From positions 62,001-126,000 of the forward strand of contig CAWCVC010000005.1 in assembly GCA_963798805.1 (NCBI GenBank): a DNA stretch of 64,000 nucleotides. Direction: 5' to 3'. Position numbers and translations under genes: made by a program. Shown here in pieces: positions 44,218 through 54,664 of this stretch. The notes beneath the pieces are model-generated. The model saw only the letters and a program-made list of their open reading frames with translations, was not told the DNA's origin and did no database searches. The stretch is from CAVZCK01 sp963798805. Its GTDB lineage: Bacteria > Pseudomonadota > Alphaproteobacteria > Rhizobiales > Rhodomicrobiaceae. Each line of letters begins with the position of its first letter. Position 1 is the stretch's first letter.

Positions 44218-45123
44218 TTACCTGTGCTCCGTATCCGAGTTGAGATCAGCCGCCCGCGACCGACGCAATATAACGTTCACGCGCGTTCTTAGAGCAAGAT
44301 CATAGCCGTATTCGGAACAGAGCTGGTAGGCATCGAGCCGCAGCCTGCGTTTACCGATTTCCAGCACGATCATCGACGGCCAAACCGATTGAGGCGCGCT
44401 CGAAAATAGAGCGCTCAAGGCTGCCTGCTCGGCGCCCTCGATATCGAGCTTCATCACGTCGACCCGGTCAGTCCCTGCTTCGCGGAGAATGCTCGGCAGT
44501 GTCCTAACCGGGACGTCGACCGCCCCACGAGCATCCTCGCCTTCCCTCGCCAGCCGCACTTCGCCGCGATTGTTCTGAGCGCTCAGCAAGCGGCCGATGT
44601 GCTCGTGCTCGCCGAGGGCGCAGCCGAAAACCTGGGCGTCTTTCACCCCGGACGCCACCAAGTTGAAACGAAGCCGCGACAGATTGATCGGATCGGGCTC
44701 GATCGACACCAGCTGTGCCTCACGGCCGCATCTGAGGGCTTCGCTGGCAACGAACAGCCCATAGAGGCCGACATTGGCGCCGCAATCGACAAACACGAAT
44801 GGATCCTGCCCGGCTGTCGCGTACAGTTCCGCTCTGATCGCCTCGCGCTCGGCCGGATCCCAGGAATTCACACCCAGGAAGACCCGCCTTTCGCAGCGAT
44901 TGGTTCGCGGGTAGAGGCGGGCCCGGCAGGAATCGAAGACGTCGATATCGAAAGGATCACGCCTGCCGACAATGAGACTGCGGCGCGCAATCGAAGCAAA
45001 ACGGCGTGACAGCGGGTCGGCCCCGAGCCTGTTCGCAAAGCTGCGAAAGCGTTCCAGCGAGGCAGGAAGACGCCGCGCCCCGAATGGAAGATCTCCGTCC
45101 AGAGCTAGGCTGCGTTCATCCAT
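44218..45123 (-). CDS. FkbM-family methyltransferase between dnaK and dnaJ
   Basis: The 301-residue protein has the FkbM methyltransferase core: FVFVDCGANVGLYGLFVASE (SAM-binding motif I), LVSIEPDPINLSRLRFNL (motif with acidic residue for the ribose), VDVMKLDIEGAEQAALSAL and SMIVLEIGKRR. FkbM enzymes O-methylate sugars or small molecules. It lies 59 bases after dnaK and 3 bases before dnaJ on the same strand, so it is probably transcribed with both. No link to protein folding is known to me; insertion of a passenger gene is the simplest explanation. Confidence 0.85.
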   Translation of the reverse strand: MDERSLALDGDLPFGARRLPASLERFRSFANRLGADPLSRRFASIARRSLIVGRRDPFDIDVFDSCRARLYPRTNRCERRVFLGVNSWDPAEREAIRAELYATAGQDPFVFVDCGANVGLYGLFVASEALRCGREAQLVSIEPDPINLSRLRFNLVASGVKDAQVFGCALGEHEHIGRLLSAQNNRGEVRLAREGEDARGAVDVPVRTLPSILREAGTDRVDVMKLDIEGAEQAALSALFSSAPQSVWPSMIVLEIGKRRLRLDAYQLCSEYGYDLALRTRVNVILRRSRAADLNSDTEHR

Positions 45124-45182
45124 GGGCTTACCGAATCCGATTGATCCGAAGAACGAGCGCTTGAGCGACTATGGCCACCACC

Positions 45183-47132
<1,950 letters not shown>

Positions 47133-47243
47133 CCGATAACCCTCTGTATATATCCATCAGTCGGCAGACTGTCGGGGCCTTTATAGCACCCCCGCGTCCG
47201 CGCCGACTTTTCACGTCACGCGCGACCGCCAGTCCCCTAAATG

Positions 47244-47271
47244 CTTGCTCAGTTAAGTTGGCGGTTATATA
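47244..47271 (+). promoter_or_regulatory. possible promoter of alkB
   Basis: CTTGCT (47244-47249) and TATATA (47266-47271) are 16 bases apart, 55 bases before the alkB start. The match is partial and an extended CTTG box could also fit a heat-shock-type promoter. No clear promoter was found for dnaK on the other strand. Confidence 0.3.
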
Positions 47272-47325
47272 GGCCGCACTGTATGCGCGTACAAGCCGCC
47301 GAATTCAAGCACACAGCTTGTTGCT

Positions 47326-48006
47326 ATGCCAAAAGATTATGGTTGTGGTGTGTTTCTTCAAGGGTGCGGCAGCGAAGGCACAGCAGATTTGGACGATATA
47401 AATCTTCCGGCGGGCTGCCGGCTTTTTCCCCAGTATTTTTCGGGCGCTGAGCAGCGCGCGTTGCTTGCGGAAATCAGAGCCGTCATCGCCGAAGCGCCAC
47501 TGATTACGCCGACTATGCCGCGGACCGGAAAGCCATTTTCCGTGGCTATGACCAATTGCGGTCCGCTCGGGTGGGTCTCCGACAAGGAGCGCGGCTATCG
47601 CTATGAGCCGCACCACCCGGCGACCGGCTGCCCCTGGCCGCCCATTCCCGACCGCCTGCTCGCCGCGTGGTTCGAGCTGACTAGCTTTCCGAAAGCGCCC
47701 GAGGCGTGTCTTGTGAATTATTACAGTGGAAAAGCGCGGCTCGGGCTGCACCGCGACGAGGATGAAAAAGATTTCTCCGCGCCGATCCTCTCGGTGTCGC
47801 TCGGCGACAGCGCCGTCTTCCGGCTCGGCGGCCTCAAACGGCGCGATCCGAGCCAATCGCTGGAGCTGAGATCCGGCGACGTGATCATGATGGGTGGCCC
47901 GTCGCGGCTCATCTATCACGGCATCGCCCGCGTGCTCCCCGGCACCTCGGACCTCCTCGCCGAAGGCGGGCGCATCAACCTGACGCTGCGCTATGTCGGC
48001 GGGTGA
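47326..48006 (+). CDS. alkB: AlkB-type 2-oxoglutarate dioxygenase
   Basis: The 226-residue protein has the AlkB pattern: substrate-lid residues MTNCGPLGWVSD and GYRYEPHHP, iron ligands His and Asp in LHRDEDEKDFSAPILSVSLG, the third ligand in LIYHGIARV and the 2-oxoglutarate Arg in GGRINLTLRYV. It removes methyl groups from 1-methyladenine and 3-methylcytosine by oxidation. It is divergent from dnaK. No ada gene or LexA-type box was found beside it. Confidence 0.93.
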   Translation: MPKDYGCGVFLQGCGSEGTADLDDINLPAGCRLFPQYFSGAEQRALLAEIRAVIAEAPLITPTMPRTGKPFSVAMTNCGPLGWVSDKERGYRYEPHHPATGCPWPPIPDRLLAAWFELTSFPKAPEACLVNYYSGKARLGLHRDEDEKDFSAPILSVSLGDSAVFRLGGLKRRDPSQSLELRSGDVIMMGGPSRLIYHGIARVLPGTSDLLAEGGRINLTLRYVGG

Positions 48007-48061
48007 TTGGCTACATCGCGCATCGTTCTCGAGCGCCTTAACTCCTTCGCGACGCTTTTTC

Positions 48062-48197
48062 GTCGTCCCGGGCCCCGGCTCGGAGGCGGGGCAGGCGAGC
48101 GCAGCGAGATCCGGGACCCAATGGCTTATCCGCAGTCTCCTCCGCCTGATGCGAGGCGAGTGGACCCCGGACAGCCCGATGCGGCTTCCGGGGCGAC
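48062..48197 (+). repeat. GTCGTCCCGG-family intergenic repeat, copy 1
   Basis: It starts GTCGTCCCGG, has ATCCGGGAC in the middle and GAGTGGACCCCGGA near the end, and finishes CCGGGGCGAC. The same blocks in the same order occur at 60745-60859, and in reverse at 54286-54393. Each contains two shorter palindromes. Confidence 0.65.
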
Positions 48198-48273
48198 GCA
48201 GAGGGGAGGCGATGCCGTGCCCAACGCCGATCCCCTCGCCGGGCTGGCCCGCGAGGCTTCGCTTTTTGTCTGG

Positions 48274-48320
48274 GCATGATCTTTACCGCAAAACCGGTTC
48301 CCACTTTTGCGGGATCATGC
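48274..48320. repeat. AAAACCGG-family palindrome, copy 2
   Basis: Outer arms GCATGATC / GATCATGC and inner CCGCAAAA / TTTTGCGG flank CCGGTTCCCAC. Compare copies at 24106-24149 and 62450-62500. Confidence 0.75.
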
Positions 48321-48995
48321 ACCAATTCCGCCCCTTGAGGGACGGCGCGGGCAGCCGTAAGGCTGGTCCGTAGTCTAGTGTCAGCCTCTTGGCTGCCCAC
48401 GCGCGGCGATATTCTGGCCCCGTCCGCCTCTTACCCAGCATGGGGCGCCGGCAGCGCTCTTCCGAGCCGGCCGTTTTCCGAAAGCCACTCCATTTCCACC
48501 GGGCGCCTCATCTGGATGTCGGCCTCAGCCTGCATCCGTCCGATGCGTCCGGCAGCGCCCCGGAGCTCATCGAGCCGGGGGGCGGGGCAGCGACTTTCCG
48601 GCCCGCTACTCGCGCCGGCGACCCCTTTGACCCGCGCATTCCAGCCAACGGGTGGGTCGGAGCGAAACCCCTGGGCACGGGTTCGTTACACCACCCCGCG
48701 CGGCCGGCCTCATCTTTCTCACGACTCGGCCGTGGCACGCGGGAATTACCCAGGCACCGCAATCGCTTCCCGCAAGGCCAAGTCGGTCTTAAGCCCGGCG
48801 CCCCTTCGGGGAAGCGACGGCGGCGAGTATAGGGGCGCGTGGGGGCGCGGAGATAACTCTCAGAAGCAAAATAACAAAGCTGGTTAAGAATCCCCCAAGT
48901 TTTCAATACGTAGTCGAGCCTCGATTTAATAACTTGATCCCCGCCGATGAGCGGAAAATAGTGTTGCGCCGATTCTCCTGAACAGGGCTGCCCCG

Positions 48996-51900
48996 GTGAA
49001 CGAAGTTCACGATCTTGCCGCCGCCATCTCCGCCTTCGGTGCAAGCGCCAAGCGGAAGCTTGCGAATGCGGCAGCCAAGGGCGCGCCCGAGGATCAGCTT
49101 CGCGCACCGCTGGAGACACTCGTATCTGCACTCGTCGGATTATTGGGTCATCCCCAGAAAAGCGTTAGTCTCGTTGGCGAAAGCGCGCTTGCGCATCTCG
49201 CCACGCGCCCCGACTATGCTGTCACCCTTCGGCATGCGCTGATCGGCTTCATCGAAGTCAAGGCTCCGGGCAAGGGAGCCGATCCGCGCCGGTTTGGCGA
49301 TGGGCACGACAAGCGGCAATGGGGAAAACTGAAGTCGCTTCCCAATCTCATCTACACGGATGGGAACAGCTTCAGCCTGTGGCAGGACGGCGAATTGCAG
49401 GGACAGGTCGTCCATCTCGACGGCAATGTCGAATCCTCGGGAGCCGCGCTTGCCGCGCCGCCCGCTCTCCCGGCGCTTTTTTCCAATTTCCTGCAATGGC
49501 AGCCGATCGCGCCGCGTAACGCCAAACAACTTGCGCGGATCAGCGCGCGGCTTTGCCGCCTATTGCGCGAAGAGGTAACAGAGGAGTTGGAGCGCGGCAA
49601 TCCGGGGCTGACGTCGCTCGCGGGCGAATGGCGTCACCTTCTGTTCCCCGACGCCAGCGACGAGCAATTCGCAGATGGCTACGCCCAGGCCGTCACCTTC
49701 GGCCTGCTGGTTGCGCGCGTGCGCAATGTCGATCTCGATAACGGGCTGGATGCGGCGGCAAACGCGCTCAGGGAGACCAGCACACTGATCGGCAGCGCCT
49801 TGAGGCTGCTGATCGACAGCGACGACGTGAAAACCGCGCTCAACACTTCGCTCAAAACGCTGACCCGAGTGCTGAACGTCGTCGATTGGCCCTCTGTCAC
49901 CAAGGGCGACCCGGAAGCCTGGCTCTATTTCTACGAGGACTTCCTCGAAGTTTACGACAACACATTGCGCAAGAAGACCGGCTCCTATTACACACCGCCG
50001 GAGGTGGTGAATGCCATGGTGCGCCTGACCGACGAGGCATTGCGCGACCCGACGCTGTTCAACCGGCCGAAGGGCCTCGCCGATCCGTCCGTCACGATTT
50101 GCGATCCCGCCGTCGGCACGGGCACGTTCCTGCTCGGCGTGCTGCGGCGCATCGCGGCCACCATCGAGGCGGATCAGGGACCCGGCGCGGTCGGGGAGGC
50201 CGTCGCGGCGGCGATGGAGCGCATTTTCGGCTTCGAGATCCAGTTCGGGCCTTTCGCCGTGGCGCAATTGCGGCTGATCGCGGAGTTGCAAAGCCTGACC
50301 GGCGTCCCTTCGGCCAAAATCGCGGCGCCGAAGCTCTACGTCACCGACACGCTCGGCGACCCCTACGCGACCGAGACGCAATTCTCGCAGATGGTCGCGC
50401 CCATCGGCGAGTCTCGCAAGGAAGCCAACCGCATCAAGCGCGAGACGCCGATTACGGTGGTGATCGGCAATCCGCCTTACGGGGAAAAAGCGATGGGCCG
50501 AGGTGGCTGGATTGAAAAAGGCAGCAACGTTGAGGTCCAAAAGCGGAATGTTAAAGAATCAAGATCAAAGCGCCGAGCTGCGGCATTGGACTTTTGGAAA
50601 CCGCCATCTTCTTGGGGAATTGGTGCGCATACGCATAATCTGAAGAACCTTTATGTTTATTTTTGGCGCTGGGCGACTTTGAAGGTTTTTGGTTCCGGAT
50701 GGAAAGAAGCCACCGATGAAACCATTGACGATCGCTCTGGCGTTGTCTGTTTCATTACCGTCGCTGGCTTTCTCAATGGCCAGGGTTTTCAGAAAATGCG
50801 CGAGGAATTGCGGCGCGATTGCGAGGCGATATGGGTGATCGACTGTTCGCCGGAGGGGTATCAGCCGGAGGTCGCCACGCGCGTCTTTCAGGACGTGCAG
50901 CAGCCCGTCTGCATCGTGCTGGCGGCGCGGTCGCCGAAGAAGGATCGCGATAACCCGGCCAGATTGAGTTTTATAGCGCTGCCGAGAGGCCGCCGCGAGG
51001 CGAAATTCGAGGCGCTCGACAAGCTGTCATTCGGCAGGCTGAAATGGGTGGACGGCGCAAGCGGCTGGCGCGATCCGTTTCTGCCGGAGCAGGAGGACGC
51101 GTGGGCGAGCTTGCCTGCACTGGCAGAATTTTTCGGCTGGTCCAGCCCCGGCGTGAAGACGCACCGGACATGGGTTATTGCGCCTGACATTCAAAGTTTG
51201 GAACGGCGCTGGAAAGCTCTCCAGCAAGAACAAGACCCGCAAAAGAAAAATGTTCTCTTTCATGCGGACCGTGATCGTGACCTGAACCGTACTGTATCGA
51301 AAGACTTGGGTGCGCACGCGACACCTCAAGTCAGCGTGGGCGAGGATGTGGAAAAACTCGCGACTCCCGTGCGTTACGCTTTCCGGTCATTCGACCGCCA
51401 ATGGATTCCACCGGACCATCGACTGCTTAGCATGGCGCGTTCAGAATTGTGGGAGGGATTTTCAGAGAAACAAGTCTACCTCACAGCACTTGAAGCACAT
51501 TCACCCACCTTAGGGCCTGCAATCAGCTTTTGTTCCTTCATCCCAGACAACGACCATTATATGGGTTCCTTCGCGGGACGGGTTTACCCGCTCTGGCGCA
51601 ACGCCGCCGCCACCGTACCCAACATCAAACCCGCGCTGCTCGCCCATCTCTCCACCATGCTCGGCCGGCCCGTCTCGCCAGAGGACGTGATGGCCTATCT
51701 GGCTGCGATCATGGCGCATCCCGCTTTCACCGAACGCTTCAAGGCCGATCTCATCCGCCCCGGCCTGCGCGTGCCGCTGACCGCCGATGCGGCACTTTTC
51801 GCCAAGGCCGCCAGCCTTGGCCGCGAGATCATCTGGCTTCACACCTATGGCGAACGCTTCGCCGACCCGAAGTCAGACCGCCCCTATGGCCCGCCGCGCC

Positions 51901-52355
51901 TGCCGAAAGACGAAGCACCGCTTATCCCCAAAGACGGCGGCATACCCGGCGCGCCCGAGCCGCTGCCGGATGCGATGAGCTATGACGCGGAAAAGCGCCG
52001 TCTGCATATCGGCCGGGGCTTCATCGACAATGTGCCGCCGGAAGTCTGGGCGTATAGAGTCTCTAAAAAAATGCCAGTGCTGCGCCAATGGTTCAACTAC
52101 CGCAAGCGCGACCGGACAAAACCGCCGATCGGCGGCCGCCGTCCGCCTTCTCCGCTCAGCGAAATTCAGCCCCATCACTGGCTCGCCGAATATACGAGCG
52201 ACCTGATCGACCTGCTGAACGTGCTCGGCTGGCTGGTCAAGCTGGAGCCGCAGCAAGCCGCTCTGCTCGACGAAATCCTCGCCGACCGGCTCCTCGATCA
52301 TCAGACGCTGGTGGAGGCCGGCACACTCGCTGCTTCAGCTGATGCAGATGGCTGA
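48996..52355 (+). CDS. single-chain restriction-modification enzyme, ISP-like without helicase
   Basis: The 1,119-residue protein begins with a PD-(D/E)xK-type nuclease region (RPDYAVTLRHALIGFIEVKA, about residues 70-95). An N6-adenine methyltransferase follows (about 330-520) with TGSYYTPPEVV, motif I DPAVGTGTFL and motif IV VIGNPPYG. The C-terminal 400 residues match the specificity domain of Type ISP enzymes (SPEDVMAYLAAIMAHPAFTE, GREIIWLHTYGERF). The SF2 helicase that normally sits between nuclease and methylase of ISP enzymes is absent, so it should act like a type IIG enzyme that cuts and methylates with one chain. GTG start; only a weak AGGG site. No separate methylase or specificity gene is nearby. 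Confidence 0.85.
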   Translation: MNEVHDLAAAISAFGASAKRKLANAAAKGAPEDQLRAPLETLVSALVGLLGHPQKSVSLVGESALAHLATRPDYAVTLRHALIGFIEVKAPGKGADPRRFGDGHDKRQWGKLKSLPNLIYTDGNSFSLWQDGELQGQVVHLDGNVESSGAALAAPPALPALFSNFLQWQPIAPRNAKQLARISARLCRLLREEVTEELERGNPGLTSLAGEWRHLLFPDASDEQFADGYAQAVTFGLLVARVRNVDLDNGLDAAANALRETSTLIGSALRLLIDSDDVKTALNTSLKTLTRVLNVVDWPSVTKGDPEAWLYFYEDFLEVYDNTLRKKTGSYYTPPEVVNAMVRLTDEALRDPTLFNRPKGLADPSVTICDPAVGTGTFLLGVLRRIAATIEADQGPGAVGEAVAAAMERIFGFEIQFGPFAVAQLRLIAELQSLTGVPSAKIAAPKLYVTDTLGDPYATETQFSQMVAPIGESRKEANRIKRETPITVVIGNPPYGEKAMGRGGWIEKGSNVEVQKRNVKESRSKRRAAALDFWKPPSSWGIGAHTHNLKNLYVYFWRWATLKVFGSGWKEATDETIDDRSGVVCFITVAGFLNGQGFQKMREELRRDCEAIWVIDCSPEGYQPEVATRVFQDVQQPVCIVLAARSPKKDRDNPARLSFIALPRGRREAKFEALDKLSFGRLKWVDGASGWRDPFLPEQEDAWASLPALAEFFGWSSPGVKTHRTWVIAPDIQSLERRWKALQQEQDPQKKNVLFHADRDRDLNRTVSKDLGAHATPQVSVGEDVEKLATPVRYAFRSFDRQWIPPDHRLLSMARSELWEGFSEKQVYLTALEAHSPTLGPAISFCSFIPDNDHYMGSFAGRVYPLWRNAAATVPNIKPALLAHLSTMLGRPVSPEDVMAYLAAIMAHPAFTERFKADLIRPGLRVPLTADAALFAKAASLGREIIWLHTYGERFADPKSDRPYGPPRLPKDEAPLIPKDGGIPGAPEPLPDAMSYDAEKRRLHIGRGFIDNVPPEVWAYRVSKKMPVLRQWFNYRKRDRTKPPIGGRRPPSPLSEIQPHHWLAEYTSDLIDLLNVLGWLVKLEPQQAALLDEILADRLLDHQTLVEAGTLAASADADG

Positions 52356-52446
52356 GGCTCCGCGAGTGGGGATAAGTGCCGCGCGCCGTCGATCAAGCCA
52401 GCGCATCCGCTTAGACTCTGCCTGATTCGGGTTTGGAGGCTGGCTC

Positions 52447-52728
52447 ATGGCGCATCTGGTAGCGGATTTATTCGGTCCTCGCAGTCAAGGCGATCTCTTC
52501 GGTGCGCCGGAAGCCGTTGATTATCTGCCTAAACCGGACGAGGTGCGCGCCAAGCTGCACGCAATTCTCGCCGAGATGCGGGCGGCGGAGGCCATGCCCT
52601 GGGATCAGAAGCGGACGCTGCTCAACGCCAAGATTTTTCCGCAGATGACGAATTGGTTGCCGGAAGACGAGGCGGCTCAGCTCCGCTTCGAATTCGAGAC
52701 GGAACTGGCGCGGCTCGAAGCGGCTTGA
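52447..52728 (+). CDS. small protein downstream of the restriction-modification gene
   Basis: The 93-residue acidic protein begins MAHLVADLFGPRSQGDLFG and continues with helices (PDEVRAKLHAILAEMRAAE, then LNAKIFPQMTNWLPEDEAAQ). A GGAGG site lies 8 bases ahead of the ATG. It is 91 bases after the restriction-modification stop on the same strand. I do not know its function. Position makes an accessory or control protein possible, but no DNA-binding motif is visible. Confidence 0.65.
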   Translation: MAHLVADLFGPRSQGDLFGAPEAVDYLPKPDEVRAKLHAILAEMRAAEAMPWDQKRTLLNAKIFPQMTNWLPEDEAAQLRFEFETELARLEAA

Positions 52729-52761
52729 TTTGCCGAATTACGAGTTCGGATTGCGCAACCC

Positions 52762-52785
52762 GGATATAAAGCCATCTTTATATCC
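52762..52785. promoter_or_regulatory. perfect 10-base inverted repeat upstream of ahcY, probable operator
   Basis: GGATATAAAG (52762-52771) and CTTTATATCC (52776-52785) are exact complements around CCAT, 70 bases before the ahcY start. AT-rich palindromes of this ATAAAG/CTTTAT form precede methionine-cycle genes in alphaproteobacteria, where ArsR-family (SahR-type) repressors respond to S-adenosylhomocysteine. Assignment to such a regulator is from memory of that family and is not proven here; no regulator gene is adjacent. Confidence 0.6.
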
Positions 52786-52855
52786 TTATTGCCTTGTCGC
52801 CCCTTGCATCGTATAGATGCCCGCAACCTCTCCAAACCGAACAAGGCAGCCCCCC

Positions 52856-54265
52856 ATGACCGTGATGAGCAGCGCGAAAGATTTCATTGTCAAAGATCTC
52901 TCCCTGGCCGAATGGGGCCGCAAGGAGATGGACATTGCCGAGACCGAGATGCCGGGTCTGATGGCGGCGCGCGAGGAATTCGGCTCGCAGAAGCCGCTCA
53001 AGGGCGCGCGCATTGCCGGCTGCCTGCATATGACCATCCAGACGGCGGTGCTGATCGAGACGCTGCAGGCGCTCGGCGCCGAAGTGCGCTGGTCGTCCTG
53101 CAACATTTTTTCCACCCAGGACCACGCCGCCGCCGCCATCGCCGCGCGCGGCACGCCGGTCTTCGCAGTGAAGGGCGAGACGCTGCCCGACTATTGGGCC
53201 TATGTGGACAAGATCCTGGAATGGCCGGACGGCGAGACCGCCAACATGATCCTCGACGATGGCGGCGACGCCACGCTCCTGGTCCAGCTCGGCGCCGAGG
53301 CCGAGAAGAACCCCGCCGTGCTGTCGAAGCCCGGCAATGAGGAAGAGGAAGCGCTGTTCGCCACCATCAGCAAGCGGCTGGAGACGACGCCCGGCTGGTA
53401 TTCCAAGGTGAAGGCGAACATCCGCGGCGTCTCGGAGGAGACGACGACCGGCGTGCTGCGCCTCTATCAGATGGAGAAGAAGGGCACGCTGTCCTTCCCG
53501 GCGATCAACGTCAACGACTCGGTCACCAAGTCGAAATTCGACAATAAATATGGCTGCCGCGAGAGCCTGGTGGACGGCATCCGCCGGGCGACCGACGTGA
53601 TGATGGCCGGCAAGGTGGCGCTGGTGTGCGGCTATGGCGATGTCGGCAAGGGCTCGGCGCTGTCCCTGCGCGGTGCGGGCGCGCGCGTCGCCGTCACCGA
53701 GATCGACCCGATCTGCGCGCTGCAGGCGGCTATGGACGGCTTCGCGGTGGTCACGCTGGATGAGGCCGCGCCGAAGGCCGACATTTTCGTCACTGCCACC
53801 GGCAATAAGGACGTCATCACCGTCGACCACATGCGCGCCATGAAGGACATGGCGATCGTCTGCAATATCGGCCATTTCGACAATGAGATTCAGGTCGGCG
53901 CCTTGCGCAATTTCCGCTGGACCAACGTCAAGCCGCAGGTCGACCTGATCGAGTTCCCCGACGGCAAGCGGATGCTGCTGCTCTCCGAAGGGCGGCTGGT
54001 CAATCTCGGCAATGCCACCGGCCATCCGAGCTTCGTCATGAGCGCGAGCTTCACCAACCAGGTGCTCGCCCAGATCGAGCTGTGGAAGTATCACGAGAAG
54101 TATCAGAACAAGGTCTATACGTTGCCCAAGCATCTCGACGAGCGTGTCGCGCGGCTGCATCTCGACAAGCTCGGCGTCCAGCTCACCAAGCTGACGCCGG
54201 AACAGGCGGCCTATATCGGGGTCGATGAGAAGGGGCCCTATAAATCCGACCACTACCGTTATTGA
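52856..54265 (+). CDS. ahcY: adenosylhomocysteinase
   Basis: The ATG at 52856 (MTVMSSAKDFIVKDLSLAEW) is preferred over the ATG at 52817, which is only 31 bases from the operator. The 469-residue product has GCLHMTIQTAVLIETL, SSCNIFSTQDHAAAAI, the NAD-binding GYGDVGKGSALSLRGAGARV, and the C-terminal HLDKLGVQLTKLTPEQAAYI ending KSDHYRY that completes the neighbour's active site. It splits S-adenosylhomocysteine into adenosine and homocysteine and so relieves inhibition of methyltransferases. It carries the roughly 40-residue insert seen in many proteobacterial enzymes. Confidence 0.96.
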   Translation: MTVMSSAKDFIVKDLSLAEWGRKEMDIAETEMPGLMAAREEFGSQKPLKGARIAGCLHMTIQTAVLIETLQALGAEVRWSSCNIFSTQDHAAAAIAARGTPVFAVKGETLPDYWAYVDKILEWPDGETANMILDDGGDATLLVQLGAEAEKNPAVLSKPGNEEEEALFATISKRLETTPGWYSKVKANIRGVSEETTTGVLRLYQMEKKGTLSFPAINVNDSVTKSKFDNKYGCRESLVDGIRRATDVMMAGKVALVCGYGDVGKGSALSLRGAGARVAVTEIDPICALQAAMDGFAVVTLDEAAPKADIFVTATGNKDVITVDHMRAMKDMAIVCNIGHFDNEIQVGALRNFRWTNVKPQVDLIEFPDGKRMLLLSEGRLVNLGNATGHPSFVMSASFTNQVLAQIELWKYHEKYQNKVYTLPKHLDERVARLHLDKLGVQLTKLTPEQAAYIGVDEKGPYKSDHYRY

Positions 54266-54285
54266 TGCGCGGGCCGCCAGCTGCA

Positions 54286-54393
54286 GTCGTCGCCCCGGCC
54301 GATGCGCCGGGGCCTATTGGCTTCACCACAAGGCACTTGCCTGCAGGTGGCGGGATTGGATCCCGGGCCTCGCGATCGCTCGTCCGGGACGAC
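54286..54393 (-). repeat. GTCGTCCCGG-family intergenic repeat, copy 2 (reversed)
   Basis: Read on the minus strand it starts GTCGTCCCGG, has CCCGGGATCC in the middle and ends GGCCCCGG...CCGGGGCGAC, the block order of copies 1 and 3. It fills part of the 399-base gap between ahcY and divL; nothing else was found in that gap. Confidence 0.65.
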
Positions 54394-54664
54394 ATCTCGT
54401 GGGGATTTTTGCGTTTCGCAGAGGCCTTCAATGGGAGAGGGCGGATCGCCGCAGCACTGCTTCTCGGGCGTGCGTTAGCCCCTACGGCGTCCCTGCTTGG
54501 CTTATCCCCAGCTCTTTGCGGGTACGCGCGAATTTCGGCGCCGATCTACACGCATCGGTTAGTCTCGGCCGGCTCTTAAGGCTAAAGTAACGGCGATTCG
54601 TGCCTTCTTAAGGGTGTGCGGGGCTCCGGGAGGGGCGCCCGCCATTCGAGCGTGGAGACGCCTG

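Larger units (their letters stand above)
48007..48995. other. 989-base non-coding region with repeats
   Basis: Besides the repeats at 48062-48197 and 48274-48320, the minus strand is open from 48685 to 48431 (84 codons, ending RLGRALPAPHAG) but has no start codon near its beginning and no family I know. It may be a gene remnant or chance. Nothing else was found; the right end is AT-richer and should hold the promoter of the restriction-modification gene. Confidence 0.45.

Noticed and set aside
48431..48685. 84-codon open minus-strand frame
   Set aside because: Reads smoothly at its end but has no start codon at the beginning, no ribosome-binding site and no known family; kept only as a note.
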